From contig JAOABP010000001.1 in NCBI GenBank assembly GCA_026418295.1, positions 1-64,000 on the forward strand: DNA of 64,000 nt. The letters run 5' to 3'. Under the pieces are notes generated by a model. It did not search any database. It was not told where the DNA came from and saw nothing but the letters and a program-made list of their open reading frames with translations. Position 1 is the stretch's first letter; every line of letters begins with the position of its first letter. The stretch comes from Caldifarciminota bacterium. GTDB lineage: Bacteria > Hydrothermota > Tepidihabitantia > Tepidihabitantales > Tepidihabitantaceae. The position numbers and the translations under genes were made by a program. Positions 25,265 through 33,541 of the stretch are shown here, in pieces.

Positions 25265-25825
25265 ATGATAAGAAAACTGACAGTTGCACTTGCGGTCCTG
25301 CTGCTTGCGGGCATAAGTCCGGCTGAGGAGCAGAAACCGGAGCTGAAGCCGGTTGCCAGTTTTGTTCATCCGGATGCGGCCGGCAAACTGCCGATTCTGG
25401 GCACGGTGGCGGTAGTGCTGTCCGGAATTGATCCGCAGGCAAACCGGCTGCTGGAGGATGCGCTGGCGCTCGGGGTGCTGAGCGAAAGTATCCGGGTGAT
25501 TTACCCCGGAGAAAAGGAGCTGGGCAAGAACCGGCAGTCACCGCCGGAGCCGGTGGAGTTCGCCCGGAAGCTGGGTGCTAACAGCCTGATTACCGGCAAT
25601 ATCATCGCCCGCTGCGGCCATTGTGTCCGGAGCGGTGGACGCTGTTCCGCCGAGGAGATGCGGGCGGTTTCGCTGGCGCTCGTGGATGTGCCGCAGGACA
25701 AGGTGCTGGTCTGGGCGCTCTATGAACCGGAATCCGGGACACCGGTGACCGCAATCAGTCAGGCGTTTGTCCGGTTTATGATTGAGAGTCTGAAGGAGCA
25801 GAAAAAAGAGGGGGAGCAGAAATGA
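25265..25825 (+). CDS. Exported hypothetical protein
   Basis: 186 residues with a cleavable signal peptide (MIRKLTVALAVLLLAGISPA-EE). The middle (VAVVLSGIDPQANRLLEDALALGVLSESIRVI, FARKLGANSLITGNIIARCGHC) suggests another CsgG/LpoB-like nucleotide-fold-free domain; GANSLITGNI resembles the GADYFLTGDV of the next gene. Three Cys near 120-130 are unusual. Lys/Glu-rich C terminus. Ribosome site GGAGGTG before the ATG; overlaps the next gene by four bases. Confidence 0.65.
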   Translation: MIRKLTVALAVLLLAGISPAEEQKPELKPVASFVHPDAAGKLPILGTVAVVLSGIDPQANRLLEDALALGVLSESIRVIYPGEKELGKNRQSPPEPVEFARKLGANSLITGNIIARCGHCVRSGGRCSAEEMRAVSLALVDVPQDKVLVWALYEPESGTPVTAISQAFVRFMIESLKEQKKEGEQK

Positions 25826-26400
25826 GGGCAAACTGGCTGCTTGTGCCAATGGCGGTGCTGGGGCTGCTGACCTGTGCCACCTCCCACTATGTCCGGCCCG
25901 ATGAGGTCACCGAATGGGACTACACCTATTCGGACACCGATATGAAGCTTCTGGCGGAGAAGATGGTGCAGTCGCTGGCAGAGTTCAAACTGCCACCCCG
26001 GGCTGATACCGGCAAGCCGGTGCTGGCGTTTCTGACGATCGGCAACCGGACCTCCCAGCACATTGACACCGAGGGGATTGCGGAGAAGATCATGGTGGCG
26101 CTACTGAAGCTGGGCAAGTTCCGGATTGTGGACCGGGAACTGCTGAAACAGCAGGCAAAGGAGATTGCACTGGTGGAGACCCAGCGGATTGATGTTGAGG
26201 GTGCGGTGAAGCTGGGCAGTCTGATCGGTGCGGACTATTTTCTTACCGGTGATGTGATGAGCATTGAGAAGACCAGGGGCGCAACCACCCTTGCCTATTA
26301 CAAGCTGACGATGCGGCTGGTGGATGTCCGGACCTCGGAGATTGTCTGGGCGGATGAGCAGGAGCTGAAGAAAAAGAGCAGCCGCGCCTGGTACGAATAA
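25822..26400 (+). CDS. LpoB-like lipoprotein (penicillin-binding protein activator family)
   Basis: 192 residues, lipobox GLLTC (Cys18). It matches the LpoB family, outer-membrane lipoproteins that activate the peptidoglycan synthase PBP1b in enterobacteria: DTDMKLLAEKMVQSLAEF, KPVLAFLTIGNRTSQHIDTEGIAEKIMVALLKLGKFRIVDRELL, GAVKLGSLIGADYFLTGDVMSIEKT, and a C-terminal LVDVRTSEIVWADEQELKKKSSR. The YcfL-like and COG3014-like genes downstream match the known lpoB neighbourhood. Whether it activates a synthase here is inference. Confidence 0.87.
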   Translation: MRANWLLVPMAVLGLLTCATSHYVRPDEVTEWDYTYSDTDMKLLAEKMVQSLAEFKLPPRADTGKPVLAFLTIGNRTSQHIDTEGIAEKIMVALLKLGKFRIVDRELLKQQAKEIALVETQRIDVEGAVKLGSLIGADYFLTGDVMSIEKTRGATTLAYYKLTMRLVDVRTSEIVWADEQELKKKSSRAWYE

Positions 26401-26420
26401 TCTGAACCGGGCCCAGTCAG

Positions 26421-27599
26421 ATGCACCGGTTCCGGTTCTGGCTGCTGGTTCCGGTCTGCGGACTGCTGGTCTGCGGGCCGCCCCAGGCAACCGTCAAGCC
26501 CGAAGCGCCTGCCCGTTATTTCACCAATCTGGTCTATGCGCCCGCAGTGGAGCGATACCGGAAGACCGTGGAGGAGAAGTTCAAGGCCCAGGACCTCTCC
26601 TACATCCTGTCGCTTCTGAGTTACGGCATTACCAGCTTCTATAATCTGGACCTGGAGCAGGCGCGCAAGGCGTTCTTCGCCGCCTACAAGGTGGATGCGG
26701 GTGACCGGCCTGAGGCGGCAAAGGTTTATGACTGGCTGGTGGTGGACTCCCGGACGGTATACAAGCTGCGGAAGCGGGAGCGGGAGCTGGTCCATTTCTA
26801 TCTCGGGCTGTGCTATCTGATGCAGGACAATCCCGAGGAGGCGCTCGTGGAGTTCAAAAAGCTGCGCCAGTATGACCAGGACGCCTCAAAACTGCCGGTT
26901 GTGAACTTCTATCTCGGTCTGATTTATGAGAAGCTGGGCAAGCCGGATGATGCCCGGATTGAGTATCAGGGGCTGGCACAGATGGCTGATACCGGCACGG
27001 TAATTTTCAACCTGGCGCAGGAGCTGCTTGCCGGGGTTGCCGACCCTGCCGGACCGGACAGCGGAAAGGCGGAGCTGATCGTTCAGATTGATCATCAGAC
27101 CGCCGGTTCAATCGGCAGAACCGAGGTCTGGCTGGAGTCGCTCGGGGTGATCGCTACCCTGCCCGAGCTGATGGACAGCTTTCCGGTCCGGCTGAGTGGT
27201 GCGGAGGCGACCCGCAAGGCGGCACAGGAGGCCGGGGCAAAGGCGGCACGGCTGGCACTGCGGGTTCTGGGCGGACTGCTCCTGGAGAAGGCACTGCCCG
27301 GTTACGGAGAGGAGCTGGCAGAGGACATTGCCGATATTACGCTCGGCAAGGAGGAGGAGAACCGGGACACCCGTGCCTGGGGTTATGCACCGCTGAACTT
27401 CTCCTTTGCCCGGCTCAAAATTCCGGCAAATACCTGCCGGGTCCGGCTCCGGTTTTACGACCGGTCGGGCACGCTGACCGGTTATTGCGATTATCCGCTG
27501 GCAACGGGCGGACGGGCAGGCTTCTGCGACCGGCATGAGGGCCGATACCGGACCTGGTTCATCATTGCCGGTCTGGCTGAGGAGTTTTATGGCTATTAA
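26421..27599 (+). CDS. COG3014-like TPR lipoprotein
   Basis: 392 residues, lipobox GLLVC (Cys18). N-terminal helical repeats: ALLSYGITSFYNLDLEQARKAFFAAYKV, HFYLGLCYLMQDNPEEALVEFKKLRQ, NFYLGLIYEKLGKPDDARIEYQGL (TPR-like, about 50-190). The C-terminal domain contains RTEVWLESLGVIATLPELMDSFPVRLSG and an R/Y-rich beta region. This domain order matches the COG3014 family found beside LpoB and YcfL in several proteobacteria. It lies 20 bases after the LpoB-like gene. Confidence 0.82.
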   Translation: MHRFRFWLLVPVCGLLVCGPPQATVKPEAPARYFTNLVYAPAVERYRKTVEEKFKAQDLSYILSLLSYGITSFYNLDLEQARKAFFAAYKVDAGDRPEAAKVYDWLVVDSRTVYKLRKRERELVHFYLGLCYLMQDNPEEALVEFKKLRQYDQDASKLPVVNFYLGLIYEKLGKPDDARIEYQGLAQMADTGTVIFNLAQELLAGVADPAGPDSGKAELIVQIDHQTAGSIGRTEVWLESLGVIATLPELMDSFPVRLSGAEATRKAAQEAGAKAARLALRVLGGLLLEKALPGYGEELAEDIADITLGKEEENRDTRAWGYAPLNFSFARLKIPANTCRVRLRFYDRSGTLTGYCDYPLATGGRAGFCDRHEGRYRTWFIIAGLAEEFYGY

Positions 27600-27612
27600 C
27601 AGGAGGTTTAAA

Positions 27613-28038
27613 ATGAGACGGATCAATCAGACACTGGTTCTGGGCGCTGCTGTTCTGCTGTTATGCCTGTGTGCCCAGACCATCAACTCGCTCTGGATCA
27701 ACCGCGAAACCCAGACCCGGCGCTGGATGATCAACAATCCGGTGCTGGCAGGTGATATCCGGGTGCTGGATGTCCGGGAGGAGGTGTCCGATGGTGCGCT
27801 GGTGGTGAGCGTGCTTTTGAAGAACGGCTGGCACATGCCGATCGGCGGTAAGGTGAAGATGCTGTTCTATGACGAAAAAGGGGTTCAGCTCGATGACCCG
27901 TGGGGCTGGCATCAGGTGATGCTTGAGTCCAATCAGGAGCAGTGGTTCAAGTTTGTTGCACCGGCACCTGCAGAGCGGATTTCGCGGATGAAGCTGATGA
28001 TCCGGGGGATCAACCGGTATTCTGCTGCCCAGCCGTAA
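27613..28038 (+). CDS. YcfL/DUF1425-like lipoprotein
   Basis: 141 residues, Cys20 in LLLCLC as lipid site. The single beta domain contains VRREVSDGALVVSVLLKNGW-like sequence (VREEVSDGALVVSVLLKNG), KVKMLFYDEKGVQLDDPWGWHQVMLESNQEQWFKFVAPAP, which matches the YcfL family; in E. coli ycfL sits directly beside lpoB. Start 27613 is set by AGGAGG at 27600-27605 and by the lipoprotein signal. Function unknown. Confidence 0.82.
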   Translation: MRRINQTLVLGAAVLLLCLCAQTINSLWINRETQTRRWMINNPVLAGDIRVLDVREEVSDGALVVSVLLKNGWHMPIGGKVKMLFYDEKGVQLDDPWGWHQVMLESNQEQWFKFVAPAPAERISRMKLMIRGINRYSAAQP

Positions 28039-28053
28039 ACTGAGAAGAGTTTA

Positions 28054-28758
28054 ATGCTGAATATGCCGGATAACAATCTGATTGTCGAGACTGTTGAGCT
28101 GGTGAAGCGCTATCCGATGGGCAGGCAGGAGCTGGTGGCACTCAAGGGGGTCAGTCTGCGGTTTTGCCGGGGTGAGTTCAGCGGGGTGATCGGACCTTCG
28201 GGTTCGGGAAAAACGACCCTGCTGAATATCATCGGCACGCTGGATGTGCCCAGTTCCGGTTCGGTCCGGGTGCTGGGTGAGACCGTGGAACGGCTTTCAC
28301 CTGCTGCCGCTGCCCGGCTGCGCAGCCGTCATATCGGTTTTGTGTTCCAGACCTTCAATCTGCTGCCGGTCTACACCGCCTATGAAAATGTGGAGTTTCC
28401 CCTCCTGCTTCTGGGTATGGGGGCGCAGGAACGGCGCCGGCGGGTGATGGCGGCACTGGAGTGGGTCGGGCTGGCGGACCGGGCAAATTCCCGTCCTGCC
28501 CAGCTTTCCGGCGGTGAGTGCCAGCGGGTGGCGATCGCCCGGGCGATGGTCAAGGAGCCGGCGCTGGTCCTGGCGGATGAGCCGACCGCCAATCTGGATG
28601 CCGAGAACTCCCATCATATTCTGGAGACGATGCAGAAACTGAATCAGGAGCTGGGTACAACCTTTATCTTTTCCACCCATGATGACAAGGTGATCGGTTA
28701 TCTGCGCCGGCGGATCCGACTGGTTGACGGCCGGGTGGCAGCTGATGAAACCGGGTAG
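28054..28758 (+). CDS. ABC transporter ATP-binding protein (LolD/MacB type)
   Basis: 234 residues. Walker [14 protein letters not shown]-loop [23 protein letters not shown], signature [14 protein letters not shown], Walker [13 protein letters not shown] and switch His in FSTHD. This subfamily powers FtsX-type permeases that act on lipoproteins or outer-membrane efflux rather than classical import. It sits 15 bases after the lipoprotein genes and just before two such permeases, which favours a LolCDE-like lipoprotein-release role; MacB-like export is the alternative. Confidence 0.92.
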   Translation: MLNMPDNNLIVETVELVKRYPMGRQELVALKGVSLRFCRGEFSGVIGPSGSGKTTLLNIIGTLDVPSSGSVRVLGETVERLSPAAAARLRSRHIGFVFQTFNLLPVYTAYENVEFPLLLLGMGAQERRRRVMAALEWVGLADRANSRPAQLSGGECQRVAIARAMVKEPALVLADEPTANLDAENSHHILETMQKLNQELGTTFIFSTHDDKVIGYLRRRIRLVDGRVAADETG

Positions 28759-28773
28759 GATGAGGTATTTTCA

Positions 28774-29952
28774 ATGCTGACCCTGCTCGGGCTTGCCTGG
28801 CGTAATCTGCGCAGTGCCGCTCTGCGCACCGGACTGAACTCCTTTGCGCTGTCACTGGGATTTGTGATGATCATCTTCGGTCAGGGTCTGCTTGAGGGTG
28901 TGAACCGGCAGGCAGAAAGGATGGCGGTGGATTATGATGTGGGGGGCGGTCAGTTCTGGCAGGAAAATTATGACCCTTATGATTACTCAACCCTCATCCG
29001 TGCCCATGCACCCGTTCCGGCTGGATTTCAGCCGCTGATTGAGCGGGGTGAGGCGGTGCCGATTCTGGTCGTGCCGGGGACGGTCCGGTCTGCAGTAGGG
29101 CTGATGCCGGTGGTGCTGAAGGGTATTGTGCCCGGGCAGCAGGTGGTGAAAATTCCGAGTGCCGGTCTTGACAGTGGCAATGGTCTGCTGCCGGTGGTCG
29201 TCGGTTTGCGGATGGCGCAGATGCTTGGGGTAAGTGCGGGTGATACGGTGCAGATTCAGCTGCAGGGTCCGGAGGCGCAGACGGTTGAAGTCAAGGGGAG
29301 GGTTGCTGCGGTGATGAGGACGCCGGTGACAACAGTTGATGAGGGGCAGCTGTGGCTGCCGCTGGACCGGCTGGCAGAACTTGCCGGCCTGGCGGGACAG
29401 GCAACGCTGCTCACGGTCCGGCCGGGCTATCCGCGGAATAAACTGCCCGCAGCTCCGGGCTGGATTTTTCAGTCACCGGCGGTACTGCTTTCTGATCTCC
29501 GGCAGATGATCGGCACGAAAACTGTCGGGCAGTCGGTTTTCTTTGTTGTGCTGTTTCTGCTGGCACTGCTGGCAATCTTTGATACCCAGGTCTTTTCCAT
29601 CTTCCGCCGGCGCCGGGAGATCGGCACGCTGGTGGCACTGGGGATGACCCGGGGTCAGGTGGTGGTGCTGTTTACGCTTGAGGGTGCACTTTACGGTGTG
29701 CTTGCCGCACTGCTCGGTGCGGTTTACGGTCTGCCGCTGTTTGTCTATCTGAACCGGCACGGGATTTCATTTCCGGGTGGCAGTTCCTGGGGGTTTGCTC
29801 TGGAGGAACGGATGTATCCGGTCTACTCCTCAGGGCTGGTTATCGGCACAACGCTGCTGGTGCTGATTGCGGCAGCATTTGTTGCCTGGCTGCCTGCCCG
29901 GCGGATTGCCAGGTTGAAGCCGACCGATGCCCTGCGCGGCAGGTGGGGATGA
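28774..29952 (+). CDS. FtsX-type ABC permease 1 (LolC/E- or MacB-like)
   Basis: 392 residues. N-terminal membrane helix (LGFVMIIFGQGLLEGV), a large extracytoplasmic domain (about 45-255), then three C-terminal helices (SVFFVVLFLLALLAIFDTQVFSIF; ALYGVLAALLGAVYGLPLFVYL; LVIGTTLLVLIAAAFVAWLPA). The REIGTLVALGMTRGQVVVLFTLEG coupling segment is typical of the family. Length fits LolC/LolE. Overlaps the next permease by four bases. Confidence 0.87.
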   Translation: MLTLLGLAWRNLRSAALRTGLNSFALSLGFVMIIFGQGLLEGVNRQAERMAVDYDVGGGQFWQENYDPYDYSTLIRAHAPVPAGFQPLIERGEAVPILVVPGTVRSAVGLMPVVLKGIVPGQQVVKIPSAGLDSGNGLLPVVVGLRMAQMLGVSAGDTVQIQLQGPEAQTVEVKGRVAAVMRTPVTTVDEGQLWLPLDRLAELAGLAGQATLLTVRPGYPRNKLPAAPGWIFQSPAVLLSDLRQMIGTKTVGQSVFFVVLFLLALLAIFDTQVFSIFRRRREIGTLVALGMTRGQVVVLFTLEGALYGVLAALLGAVYGLPLFVYLNRHGISFPGGSSWGFALEERMYPVYSSGLVIGTTLLVLIAAAFVAWLPARRIARLKPTDALRGRWG

Positions 29953-31208
29953 GCTGGTTTGTCATCAAGGGAATACTGCGGGACCGGAGCCGGAGTCTTT
30001 TTCCGCTGGTGGTTGTGACCGTCGGCGTGGCGCTGGCGGTTTTTCTTGATGCCTATCTGCGCGGGGCACAGGACAGTATCTTTGCTGCGACCGCCCGGCT
30101 GGCAACGGGTCATCTGCGGGTTGTGCCCCGGGCTCAGGCTGAGCTGGGAAACCGGTATGATTTCAGATTCACCCTGAAGGATATTGACAGTCTGGTTTCC
30201 AGTCTGAGTCAGCGCTATCCGGAAATAAGCTGGCATCCCCGGTTCCGGTTTTCCGGTGTCATCCGCAGCAGAAAAACCGGACTGCCGGGCATGCCGTTTA
30301 CCGGTCTGGGGGTGGACCTGAACCCTGAGGGTTCGGAGCGGAAACGGCTCCGGCTGGGACAGGGGCTGATTGCAGGCGGTCTGCCGGAAAGTGGCGGTGC
30401 CGGTCTGGGTTTCCGGCTGGCACAGCAGCTGGGTGTGGTTCCGGGAGATACGGTGGTGATCGTTACCACCCGGGCTGATGGTGAGCTGATGGAGATACCG
30501 CTGGCGGTTGCGGGCATCATCCGCTTCGGCGTGACCGCGCTTGACCGGCAGCTGCTGGTGATGGATATTGGTGAGGTTCAGACGCTGCTCGGTGCCGGGC
30601 ACCGGGCAACCGAACTGCTTGGATTTTTTCAGCACGGTTTTTATGACGACCGCCGGGCGGTTGCGCTCGCCCGCAGTTTCAATCTGCAGCCTGCGGGCGG
30701 TGAGGAGCAGAGTGCGCCCGTGATGCAGGCGCTGCGGGATGCTGCCGGATTCGGTTCACTGATTGAGCTGATCAACTCGGCGACCGGTCTGGTGGTCTTC
30801 ATTTTCGTGCTGGCGATGGCGGTAGTACTGCTGAATGCGGGGCTCCTGAATTCACTGCGCCGGTATCAGGAGATCGGCATCCGGCTGGCGCTGGGTGAAA
30901 CCAAGCTGCAGGTTTACGGTTCGCTCCTGAGTGAGGCATTTTTTATCGGCATAGCCGGGTCGCTGCTGGGCACACTGCTGGGGCTGGGTGTCAGCTGGTA
31001 TCTGCAGACGCACGGTCTGGACATCAGCGGGATGATGCGCAATGCCTCGGTGGTGATGGAGGATGTGCTGCGGGCGCGGATTGCGGGCAGGACCTTTTTT
31101 ATCGGATTTCTGCCCGGTCTGGCTGCCACCTTTGCGGGCAGTGCCCTTGCCGGGCTGAGTATTTTCCGGCGTTCGCCGGCACGGCTGACCCGCGAGCTTG
31201 CTGAATAG
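29949..31208 (+). CDS. FtsX-type ABC permease 2
   Basis: 419 residues with the same plan: N-terminal helix LFPLVVVTVGVALAVFLDAYL, an extracytoplasmic domain, then helices ATGLVVFIFVLAMAVVLLNAGLL, FFIGIAGSLLGTLLGLGVSWYL and TFFIGFLPGLAATFAGSALAGL. Coupling segment YQEIGIRLALGETKLQVYGSLLSEA. ATG 29949 overlaps the previous stop (ATGA); a GTG two codons earlier is possible. Two non-identical permeases with one ATPase matches LolCDE composition. Last gene of the unit. Confidence 0.86.
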   Translation: MSWFVIKGILRDRSRSLFPLVVVTVGVALAVFLDAYLRGAQDSIFAATARLATGHLRVVPRAQAELGNRYDFRFTLKDIDSLVSSLSQRYPEISWHPRFRFSGVIRSRKTGLPGMPFTGLGVDLNPEGSERKRLRLGQGLIAGGLPESGGAGLGFRLAQQLGVVPGDTVVIVTTRADGELMEIPLAVAGIIRFGVTALDRQLLVMDIGEVQTLLGAGHRATELLGFFQHGFYDDRRAVALARSFNLQPAGGEEQSAPVMQALRDAAGFGSLIELINSATGLVVFIFVLAMAVVLLNAGLLNSLRRYQEIGIRLALGETKLQVYGSLLSEAFFIGIAGSLLGTLLGLGVSWYLQTHGLDISGMMRNASVVMEDVLRARIAGRTFFIGFLPGLAATFAGSALAGLSIFRRSPARLTRELAE

Positions 31209-31224
31209 CTGACCCAACGCACAA

Positions 31225-31252
31225 TTGACATATTGAAACAGGTATTTATCAT
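31225..31252 (+). promoter_or_regulatory. Promoter of the GT2 gene
   Basis: TTGACA (31225-31230), 16 bases, TATCAT (31247-31252), then exactly 6 bases to the GTG start. Leaderless layout. Confidence 0.75.
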
Positions 31253-31258
31253 AAAATC

Positions 31259-31975
31259 GTGGCACGCGGACTGGTAATCATGCCCACCTATAATGAGGCG
31301 GACAATATTGAGAAAATCATTCCGGTGGTGCTGGCGCAGTCGCCCGAGCTGGATATCCTGGTAATTGACGATAATTCTCCGGATAAAACGGGTGACATTG
31401 TTGAGGCAATTTCCCGGCAGAACCCGCGGGTAAAGCTGATCCGGCGGGAGAAGAAGCTGGGTCTGGGCACCGCCTATGTGCTCGGGTTCAGGTATGCGCT
31501 CGAGCAGGGTTATGACTACTGCTTTGAGATGGACGCCGACTTCTCCCATCCACCGGAGAAGATTCCGGAGATGATCGCCCTGCTTAAGGATTATGATCTG
31601 GTGATCGGCTCCCGGTATTCGAACGGGATCTCAATTGTCAACTGGCCGATGAAGCGGCTGCTGCTGTCCTATTTTGCCTGCCTGTATGCCCGCAAGGTGA
31701 CCGGCTGTCCGGTCCGGGATCTGACCGCAGGGTTCAAGGCGTACCGGTGCGATATGCTGCGTAAACTGGACCTGAATCAGCTCCGGGAGGACGGCTACGG
31801 GTTTCAGATTGAGATTGACTTTCTCATCTGGCGCAAAGGTGGCCGGATCAAGGAGATTCCGATCATATTTACCGAGCGGCGTGCCGGTGTGTCCAAGATG
31901 TCCAGGCGGATCATCTGGCGTGCCTTTATTTTGGTGCTCAGGTTACGGCTCCAGCGGCTGCTGGGCAAGGTCTGA
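31259..31975 (+). CDS. Glycosyltransferase family 2, polyprenol-phosphate mannosyltransferase type
   Basis: 238 residues of the DPM1/Ppm1 type, which makes polyprenyl-phosphate sugar donors for protein or glycan glycosylation. Seen: MPTYNEADNIEKIIP, LVIDDNSPDKTGDIV, GLGTAYVLGFRYAL, the metal-binding MDADFSHPPE, VIGSRYSNG and FTERRAGVSKM. No C-terminal membrane domain, so it is the short, peripheral form. Start GTG 31259 falls at the predicted transcription start. Confidence 0.88.
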   Translation: MARGLVIMPTYNEADNIEKIIPVVLAQSPELDILVIDDNSPDKTGDIVEAISRQNPRVKLIRREKKLGLGTAYVLGFRYALEQGYDYCFEMDADFSHPPEKIPEMIALLKDYDLVIGSRYSNGISIVNWPMKRLLLSYFACLYARKVTGCPVRDLTAGFKAYRCDMLRKLDLNQLREDGYGFQIEIDFLIWRKGGRIKEIPIIFTERRAGVSKMSRRIIWRAFILVLRLRLQRLLGKV

Positions 31976-32024
31976 ATCCGTCGGTCAGTTCTTTCCCGGA
32001 TTATAAACAGGTTGCAGTATTAAG

Positions 32025-32106
32025 TGCCGAGGGGGGGATTTGAACCCCCATGGGTTGCCCCACTAAGTCCTGAGCCTAGCGCGTCTGCCATTTCCGCCAC
32101 CTCGGC
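32025..32106 (-). tRNA. tRNA-Leu (CAG)
   Basis: Minus-strand cloverleaf: acceptor GCCGAGG / CCTCGGC, anticodon arm CTAGG-CTCAGGA-CTTAG with anticodon CAG, the long variable arm TGGGGCAACCCA typical of class II tRNAs, T arm GGGGG-TTCAAAT-CCCCC, discriminator A. CCA is not encoded. A TTGACT box lies about 50 bases upstream (near 32147), but its -10 is unclear. Confidence 0.96.
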
Positions 32107-32158
32107 AGCATTGAGGTCAAGAATAAGTTAATTAATATCCTCCCCAAGTCAAGCCCGG

Positions 32159-33538
32159 CTAAAAGCTGTCCGCCACATCAGAAATCCGGACCTGATCGCA
32201 GAGGAGCCAGGCCGGGACACTCTGAGCCTCAGGTGCACGGCGTTCATAGGTTGACGATTCGTTCTGGGCAACCGAGCGGGCGGCAACCGCCACCACATTG
32301 TTGAACACATTCGGAATAGAGTCGGTGATCCGGGAGGAAAAAAGCGGTGCAACCGGTCTGCCATCGCGGATCAAAAGGGCGTTGAAACGGGAGGAGCCGG
32401 TGAAGATGCCCCGGGTCGGATCAGGAAGGTGGACATAGTGGAGGTGCGGGATGTAGAGTGCATTGCCGGCAAGCTCCATTGCTGACTTCAGATCTGCCGG
32501 TCCGGTGCCGGTGCCAAACACCAGATCCCAGTTGTTGAGGTCGTGGCCGGTCGGCTGTTTGCCGTACTTGGCGGCGGTCTGCGAGTCGTAGGTGACATTG
32601 GTGAATATACCGTTTTTCACCAGCGGGAAGGGCCGGCGCCGTTTGCCGTTGAAGTCAAACGGCATGCCGAAGACATCGGGATTGGTCGGATCATCAATGA
32701 GCGTGACCATTTCGGAGAAGATTTTGTCGCCAAAGCGGTTTCTGGATGTGAATGCCCGGCCCTCCTCATATGCCCGGCCGAAGAAGCCGCCCCAGACACA
32801 GAGGGAAACGAGCTGGGCGATCGCCTGCGGTCCGAAAAGCACCCGCTGATTGCCGATCTCGGTCTTGTAGCCCGGATTTTTTTCGTAGATGGGCAGCAGG
32901 GCTTCAAACTCCTGAATGATCTCTTCGGCAGTGAACTCGCCCGCCCGCTTCTGGGTTTTCTCCACCGCCAGCTCCCATTTCTTCACCTGATCCTTCAGGA
33001 CCAGCACCAGCCGGCCATCGGTGAGTTTCCGGTAGGCTTCGTGGTCGTTGGCAGTCGTAAGGTAATACATCTCGGTTGCCCCGGTGCTCCAGGAGCCGGA
33101 GAAGTCGTAAGTGCCTCTGGGTTTCAATGCTTTGATCACCCGGGCGCACAGCTCGGACTTGGCAACCGGCGAGATGGTTTCAAGACGGGGATCGAAGCCC
33201 GTGGTGTCGTCAACCGGTTCTTCAACCGCACCGAAAATCGGTTCGTAGTCCTTCTCCAGCGAATTCCGGCAGTTTTCGGCTGCACGGTTGAGCGCTTCCC
33301 TCAGCTGGTCAAAGCTGGTAATGTCGGCGGTCAGGGTCCAGGAGCCGACCCGGCGCCCTTCCTGAACCGAGACATCCAGCCGGGAAAGTTCCTCCGCGGT
33401 GGAAAGGGCGATTGCCGAGTTACCGAGCCGGATGAGACTGGAGCGCTCGCGATGGAATGAAAATTCAGCGTTCAAGCCCTGTTTGCGGGCATAATCCCGT
33501 GCCTCCAAGAGCAAATTACGGATTCTTGTTTCCAGCAT
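32159..33538 (-). CDS. TldE/PmbA-like protein of the TldD/TldE protease complex
   Basis: 459 residues of the PmbA/TldD superfamily. TldE lacks the metal-binding HExxxH and forms a heterodimer with TldD that degrades unfolded peptides and matures some microcins. Seen: the N-terminal FSFHRERSSLIRLGNSAI and VQEGRRVGSWTL, and the C-terminal HYVHLPDPTRGIFTGSSRFNALLIRDGR region; no HExxxH is present, so TldE is the better match. It lies 3 bases after tldD, in the order tldD-pmbA. Confidence 0.85.
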   Translation of the reverse strand: MLETRIRNLLLEARDYARKQGLNAEFSFHRERSSLIRLGNSAIALSTAEELSRLDVSVQEGRRVGSWTLTADITSFDQLREALNRAAENCRNSLEKDYEPIFGAVEEPVDDTTGFDPRLETISPVAKSELCARVIKALKPRGTYDFSGSWSTGATEMYYLTTANDHEAYRKLTDGRLVLVLKDQVKKWELAVEKTQKRAGEFTAEEIIQEFEALLPIYEKNPGYKTEIGNQRVLFGPQAIAQLVSLCVWGGFFGRAYEEGRAFTSRNRFGDKIFSEMVTLIDDPTNPDVFGMPFDFNGKRRRPFPLVKNGIFTNVTYDSQTAAKYGKQPTGHDLNNWDLVFGTGTGPADLKSAMELAGNALYIPHLHYVHLPDPTRGIFTGSSRFNALLIRDGRPVAPLFSSRITDSIPNVFNNVVAVAARSVAQNESSTYERRAPEAQSVPAWLLCDQVRISDVADSF

Positions 33539-33541
33539 CTT

